A stretch of 64,000 nt of DNA from Eumeta japonica (taxonomy: Eukaryota > Arthropoda > Insecta > Lepidoptera > Psychidae). The position numbers and the translations under genes are program-made. The stretch is taken from assembly GCA_005406025.1 (NCBI GenBank), contig BGZK01001013.1, forward strand, positions 62,001 through 126,000, read 5' to 3'. The notes under the pieces were generated by a model. That model searched no databases. It was not told the origin of the DNA and saw nothing but the letters and a program-made list of their open reading frames with translations. Shown one piece after another: positions 58,250 to 64,000 of this stretch (the first letter of the stretch is position 1; every line of letters begins with the position of its first letter).

Positions 58250-60785
58250 GTCCGATGTCCGATTAAAGCCAATGGAGATGCCTGGGCGCCAGGATGTATG
58301 GGGGTGATGATTTCATCAAAAATAGTGTCTGAATATATTAACGATTACAAAGGAGTGAAGTCAAAGTCCTTCTGGTTCCGAATAAAAATAGAATGAACAT
58401 GGATTTTTCTTTTAGGTTCTTATTATCTAGGTATAACCAAACCGACCAAGCAATTAAAAGAGTTTTGGGATGGTGTAAAAGACGTATCTGCGAAATGTGA
58501 TAGAAATGAAAGAATCATTTGTTAATTCTTTCATTTCAACTCGAAAAGTCTTAAATAAATGCGGATATGACAGAGTGAAGAAGAATGGAGATTTTGTACT
58601 GATGGTGTACCAAAAACTTAACTTGTTTTGACACTGTGTTTGAACAAATAAGGATACACTATTGTATAATAATTGGCTATTTTTGTATAACAATTGGCAG
58701 AAGCGGAGGAAAGAATAAGGAAAATGAGACTACAAAAATATGAAAGTGTTCATAATTGTCAATAATCGGTTACGAATGAAAGTTATAAATAGAAGAATAG
58801 ACTATAGCGTCAATATTGTCATGGATCACTTCTCAGTAGTCTGCTGAATTGAAACTTCATTCAAGCGTTGGCAAAACTATGCGAAAATGATCACTGTAGA
58901 AATGGAACGATTAAAAGCTAAATCGCTTTAGAATTAGAGAAATATATAATATATAGAGCGATTGAGAAAAACTTGTATGAAATTAAGCAGTATAAAAATT
59001 TAGAGCATGACGAATTTTAGCACTAAACAAAATTCATATCAGTAGATGAAATAAAAAAGAATGTAAAATGAATAAAAAAAAAATTTAGTGATAGAGGTAG
59101 TATTTTATTGAGTTTCGAAGTAAAAAAGTATGAGAAGAAAAGAAAAAAGGATATCTAGATTTATAGCCTAAAAGAGTAAATTGAAAGTGCATTCAAAGCT
59201 GTAAAGGCAAGAGCTAAACAAAAAAAGGAAAAATTAAACAAAAGAACACTATCACAATAGGTTCTAGGGTAATTTCTGATCATAACAAAAACAAATTGGG
59301 ATATGGTGAAAAAATTTCAGAAGGATTCCGAAATATTATGTATGACGAGAGTTAGAGACGATAATGGACGTTAAAATAACGAAAAAAAACCAAGTGAAAA
59401 AACGTTGGAAGCATTATTTCGAAAGTATTTTCGCATTTTGCATTTATGTGACTTGAGATGAAAAAGTTACTGCTACTGAGTGTATAAATGTTGATGAAAA
59501 AATTGGTTTAGCAATAAAACGTATAAAAGCTGAAAAAAATCCAAATATGATTGCCAAATAATTGCTGCAAAATCCATAAGGTGCCTAATGACTGGTGCAA
59601 TACCGTTATTATTTTATAATAAAGGTAAAGGCTCACGGCAGGTATGTGGAATATACTACCCTATAATTGTCCTTGACAATGTGGACAAGCTGTTTGGGAA
59701 AAAATGTTTTCCTGTGAAACATCAAGAGAAATTTTTTGACCAAGGGCCAAGGATCAAAATTTTTTCTGCCTTCGTATAGCTGGAAAAAGCTTATGGTAGA
59801 ATGGAAAGAAATGACTTGTGGAATATTCAATATTCAATCATGCATTAATTAGGGCTTTGTGTACACTCTTTACAAGAGCTTCAGTATATGTGTCAAAATA
59901 ATCAGGACACACCACGATTTATTTGACACCCATAGAGGTGTCAAAAAGAAACGTGTAGCTTCATTTTAGCTACTCAATTTATACATGGATACCCGATTTG
60001 TGATTAGAAAAAATATGAATATGCATTAAAGATAGACAAGCTACACGTTAAATATACCTCGTACGCCGATGTTATACGAGTTGTGAGCGATGATAACTAA
60101 AATAAATGACTGCGTTAAGAAAAAAAAGGTATGAAAGTAAATGTCAATAAGAGTAAAGTCATAGTATTTGAAAAAAAACTAAAGCATAACCGAATGCAGT
60201 GTATGTAAAAGAGGTGAGAAAGTTAAACAAGTGATAGAGACGGTGAATTTGATTGGAATATTAAAGCAAAGTAAATGCGTAAAATAAAGTAAATAAAACC
60301 CTGCTTGCTGCTATGAATACCAAAAGTATCTCACGACAAGTCCATGGGGTTATTCATAATCGGACGTCCCATCGTTTATACACTGGAGTGAAAGTTGAAT
60401 ATGTGGAAAAACATGAAAGTAGAATTGAAGCCGTAATGATGTAATTCTTGCGTCGTATTTGTGGCGTGTCTTTAAACGATTCACGTACAAATAATTATAG
60501 CTGAAAACGGTGTGCTCCGAATGATATGGCGACTAAAGTAGATTAAGGTATGTTGCGATGGTTTATCAATTTGGAAAGGACGAATGAAAATAGACTGAAT
60601 AAACAATGAATGATTATACAAATCTGTAGATAAGCGCATATCAAAATGGTGCAATGTTAAAGAAGATCCTAATTTTGAGCACCCGAAATCAACAAACTCG
60701 CACGATATGATCGACGGATGTCAGTGGAGCAGGAGCGATGCTGCCTGCCCTCCTAAGAAGTACGTATGAGTTTAATATCATTATA
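58250..60785 (+). pseudogene. Decayed non-LTR retrotransposon (endonuclease + reverse transcriptase)
   Basis: Motifs appear in LINE ORF2 order. Endonuclease-like pieces: GCMGVMISSKIV near 58297, then KQLKEFWDGVKDVSAKCDRN near 58450-58508. Reverse transcriptase: IPLLFYNKGKGSRQVCGIYY in the frame 59588-59779, then LEKAYGRMERNDLW from 59780, where the codon just before L, normally the catalytic block-A aspartate, is TAG. The catalytic box at 60062-60073 reads Y-A-D-V, so the second aspartate is lost. Next come GMKVNVNKSKVIVFE (60128-60172), FLRRICGVSLND near 60450 and a much-altered C-terminus ending near 60760 in GTATGAGTTTAATATCATTA. I assign it to an APE-type LINE of RTE-like organisation from memory; the clade is not certain. 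Stops and frameshifts throughout mean it is dead. Confidence 0.85.
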
Positions 60786-61039
60786 ATTGTGAAAAGTTGG
60801 CTATAATGTTCGTTAAACAAAAATGTGAAAATGATTTAAAATTATTGTAATAAAGAAATACCACAAATTGTGGACCGTAAAACCCTTAGATCCTATAAAT
60901 GACTTTTAAAAACATGCTAGCAATTCTATAAAATAATTATTAAACATAAAAGGTTTTTTTTTTAATTTTTAAGTTCAGTCTTACATATTTTAACTTCTTT
61001 TTTACATAATTTTCGTACTGAAATACGATTATGGTAAAA
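60786..61039. other. AT-rich spacer
   Basis: Nothing recognised. Confidence 0.5.
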
Positions 61040-61510
61040 CAACGACGTCACAGACATAACGTTTTTTCCGTACTGTAGCAAAGTACACTAAAAAAAAATT
61101 ACCTCTCAGGTACGAACACGTACAATATCCAGCGCCACTGTAACCATCGGCTCGCCGCCGACGTGAATCCGAAAAGGAGGCGGCCGGATTAAAAAATGTA
61201 AATATTTGAGTAGCTGGGGACAAAGACGGCCGCCGGGGGGCGCGCGCGACACCCGCGGAATGTGATCAACGGAACGCCGCGATGTATGTTTTATGCGGAA
61301 GGCGCTTTTTTTTTTTTGCATCACAAAAGGCCCGCGCCGGGACGTGTGCGAGCGCAGTAAATTCTTTTGTACACGAGACCCGTATCCGAAGTCCGGAATT
61401 ATGAGAGCTTTCCGGAGGAATCCTCGGATGAGGAAGTTTTTGCATTCGGCGGGATATCCGATCGTGCGCCTGTGGAAATCCGTGCGCGTATTCCGCGTGT
61501 AATGTTAACC
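61040..61510. promoter_or_regulatory. CpG-rich island
   Basis: The strongest CpG concentration in the window (GACGGCCGCCGGGGGGCGCG at about 61226-61245; CCCGCGCCGGGACGTGTGCG at 61331-61350), broken by a 12-base T run near 61308. Overlapping frames on both strands give no recognised domain. A promoter-proximal or enhancer island of an adjacent gene is plausible; a GC-rich mobile element is the alternative. Confidence 0.3.
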
Positions 61511-63084
61511 GCTATGATGGTGTTTACTGTGTTCGCTAAACGACAGAGTTTTATCATTTGATTACTATTAGTTCTTGCATGGTTTGCCATTAAAAATATT
61601 TTTGGGTTTAGAATTCGCGTCAATCTTACTAATTAATATAAATCTCTCTTAAAAGATTTTTTATTACACGTAAATCAATATACTAAAGAAAAATTATTTT
61701 TTTATTTTATTTCCTCAAATATATTTAACTGTAAGAGATATTCTTAAATGAGGAATTGATTTAACTCCAAAACGCAATATTTCCAAGATAATATTCTTCA
61801 TTGATTTATAACTTAGTAGTAAGTACGTGCCTCTTCCCTGTCACAGCGCGTTGCTTTATTCGTTTGATAGATTTCAAGTGTTTTAAATTATTGAAGTTAA
61901 AGCTTCTACAGACACCTTAAGTGATTTATGGGATGGGTAAAATGTTACAAATTCGCCCACCAGGTTATCGAAGAACTTTCAAAAAAATGTTTCAGGGTTA
62001 AGAACAGTAGCGAAAATTAAAAAAAATATATACAACTGCTCCCCTCCAATGTAGTAAATTTGTTAATAACATTCTAATTATGTCAATAATTAATCTAAAA
62101 TAATTCAACCTCTTTTTACTTGATTCCGTGACGCAAAGGAGGATAATGTGTTTATCGGCCTATGTATGTATGTATGTTTGTTCCTTTGTGATGCTCTAGA
62201 GACTAAACAGGTGAGTTGGTTTTAATGATTTAAGAATCATGACGTAAGCGTCAATCAAATTGTCTTATTTTGATGAATGTCACTAACATGACATTAGTCA
62301 AAATTTAATATGGCTACAATTAGACGCCAATATTGTGAAAAAGAAAAAAAAATAAAGTTGACTATATCAAGAGGAGTATCATTGCATAGGTCTTTGAAAG
62401 TTACCTTTAAGTTTATTAAACATTTTTCATTTTGAATGTCTATTTAGGTTTTATAACAATTCAAAGTCGGTTAACAAACATTCTTGAATTTTCGCAACGT
62501 ATTATAAAGGGTGCGATAAAGTTCTTATAGTCGTCTTACTAACATAAAAATAATTATAACAAATTCATAGTGACGGCCGTAAAATTCAAAATACAGATAG
62601 TGGGAAAAAAATTTTAATACCACAATAAAGTGACATAGTATTGAGCAGGTCTTCCAAAAAAAAAAGATCATGTTTCCTAAACCATATTACATTAATAACC
62701 TCAATTTAAGAATTACGTAACTTGAATTTATAATGTCTTAATACACCCCTAACGATGAGATAGCAATCATAAATTGTCAAAACCGAACTAAAAAGTAGTG
62801 AGCAAAAAAATTGTTCAGATCTCATTCTATTGCTTTGAACCATTGGACGTTATATCAAAAGAATGTCTTGTGCAATAAATGTTGTAGAATAGTAATCAAA
62901 GTACATCTTATTTGACTAAGGGAAAACCCGACGTAAATTAGGTTTTTCGAGGCGACAATAACAGCGTCAACACATCGAAATTCCAAAAATATAACCATCT
63001 TTAAACTGTCGACTGATCAAATCAATCAGTGCACACGATGTAATCTTGTCGAATATCAAGCCAATAATGATTTGACGCATGCTC
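61511..63084. other. AT-rich DNA with a short (TATG)n tract
   Basis: GTGACGCAAAGGAGGATAAT..(TATG)n near 62128-62180 resembles a common moth repeat from memory, but no second copy is present here. No gene is recognised. Confidence 0.45.
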
Positions 63085-63855
63085 ATTCTGTCAATCTTCC
63101 AATTCTACGTTCCTTTTTAGGGTTGCGAGATAAAATAGCGAAAACGGAACCCTTATAGTTTCGGTTATGTCGGTCTGTCCGTCCGTCCGTCCGTATGTCA
63201 CAGATATTTTGATCAAAAATCACAAGACGTATATTGATGAAATTTATAGTGCAGGTGTTTTGTATAAGCCGCTTCTTAGTTTGGTGATTGAATGACAAAA
63301 ATATTTTTTTCTAGATGGGGCACTCCACAAATGTACAGGAGCTGAAAAAAAATTTTCAGCCAACGTCAACGAGTAGCACATATTTCGATAGTTCTTTTAA
63401 AAACATTTTAAGGTTTTAAAGCAATTTCTTTGTTTACGTTAATAATTTCGGGAACAATTGCTCCAAAAGTTGCAAAAATTGTATTCCCCCTCTTTATTTT
63501 TTAAACCCTGTATTCAACTGAAAAAAACAACGAAGGTAACGCTTGATAAATACTTTGTACTAAAATAATTTTGAACATAGTCAGATATATTGTTTTTTTT
63601 TTGTTATTTCCGAAAAACTGTGCTCTTGAACAAAAGGACGTAACTGCCATGAAGATGTGCTCTTTTGCTGATGCATTTTAGTTTACACTACTCTAATAGT
63701 AGTAGTCGGCATACTTACTTGTTTTTCTAGTTATAGGCGACTAAAGTGCTTATAAGAGCGTACTTTTTTCATCTGTATTGCATTTCTTTGTAATACTGGC
63801 TTCGGAACCCTATAATAAGCATGGTCCGACATGTTCTTGAACAGTTATTTTTTAT
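63085..63855 (+). repeat. Dispersed repeat family A, long copy 2
   Basis: It contains AAAACGGAACCCTTATAG, the GTCCGTCCGTCCGTCC tract and GTCACAG at 63139-63205. It then aligns with 10975-11677 block for block, ending CTTCGGAACCCTATAATAAG then ATGGTCCGAC at 63821-63830 and a diverged CTTGAACAGTT end. It is the fullest copy of the family in the window and has no coding frame. Confidence 0.75.
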
Positions 63856-64000
63856 TATTATCGAAACATCAACCGCCACTAAACATACGAAGCAAATTAT
63901 ATGATTGCGCTGACTGAAGCTTAACATTTTTACTGTGAATAAATAAACTTATTTCTTACACGCATACGTAATCTGCAAAAGTTACTTAATGCGACACATG
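63856..64000. other. AT-rich edge sequence
   Basis: Nothing recognised before the window ends. Confidence 0.5.

Noticed and set aside
61040..61510. Ribosomal RNA fragment
   Set aside because: Despite high GC, no recognisable conserved rRNA core motif could be identified.
1..64000. CRISPR arrays, operons, phage or bacterial genes
   Set aside because: No regularly spaced identical repeats, no ribosome-binding-site-led gene runs and no long intact frames; the content is that of an animal nuclear genome.

Overview
The window looks like intergenic or intronic DNA from an insect nuclear genome, most likely a moth or butterfly. It is strongly AT-rich, has no long intact open reading frame, and is packed with decayed transposable elements. 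Several dispersed repeats match, from memory, types I associate with Lepidoptera: the family with ends carrying AAGTGCGAGTCG and GGTTCCGTA, the AAATTCAAATTCAAA...ATATCTTTATT repeat, the CATGGGCGGCGGTGA repeat, and a LINE ending in GMLRWFGHL-like and GGILKKGQ-like motifs. No database was searched, so the order-level assignment is recognition, not proof. I recognise no intact host protein gene; one 88-bp stretch (49167-49254) is a weak exon candidate.

Layout. 0-9 kb: AT-rich DNA with a four-unit degenerate tandem array (2.09-2.53 kb), a 30-bp perfect palindrome (2.88 kb), one copy of a 0.5-0.8 kb repeat (5.4-6.0 kb), a GC-rich island (6.8-7.2 kb) and two very clean hairpins side by side (7.32-7.42 kb). 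9-15 kb: GC-rich islands with hexamer-periodic tracts, a long repeat copy (11.0-11.7 kb), a foldback element (12.0-12.6 kb) and more dispersed repeats. 15.5-19 kb: a wrecked Ty3/gypsy-type LTR retrotransposon with protease, reverse transcriptase, RNase H and integrase motifs in order. 19.6-22.3 kb: the most interesting item, a roughly 2.75-kb DNA-transposon-like unit with matching terminal inverted repeats around a broken reading frame of a transposase-like family that I cannot name. 23.8-35 kb: a LINE 3' end on the minus strand, a Tc1/mariner-type transposase relic, more hairpins, a GC-rich 146-residue reading frame of unknown identity, and a 394-bp MITE with about 77-bp inverted repeats. 35-52 kb: GC-rich islands including a GAGA-motif cluster, a 149-bp miniature of the commonest repeat, a tRNA-derived SINE, a second LINE 3' end and a possible copia-type gag scrap. 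52-64 kb: mostly AT-rich DNA, then a 2.5-kb decayed LINE copy (58.3-60.8 kb), a CpG-rich island (61.0-61.5 kb) and another long dispersed repeat at the right edge.

There is no operon and no cooperating gene set. The history that can be read is repeated transposon insertion, followed by point decay and palindrome-forming rearrangement, around short GC-rich islands that may be regulatory DNA of a neighbouring or surrounding gene.
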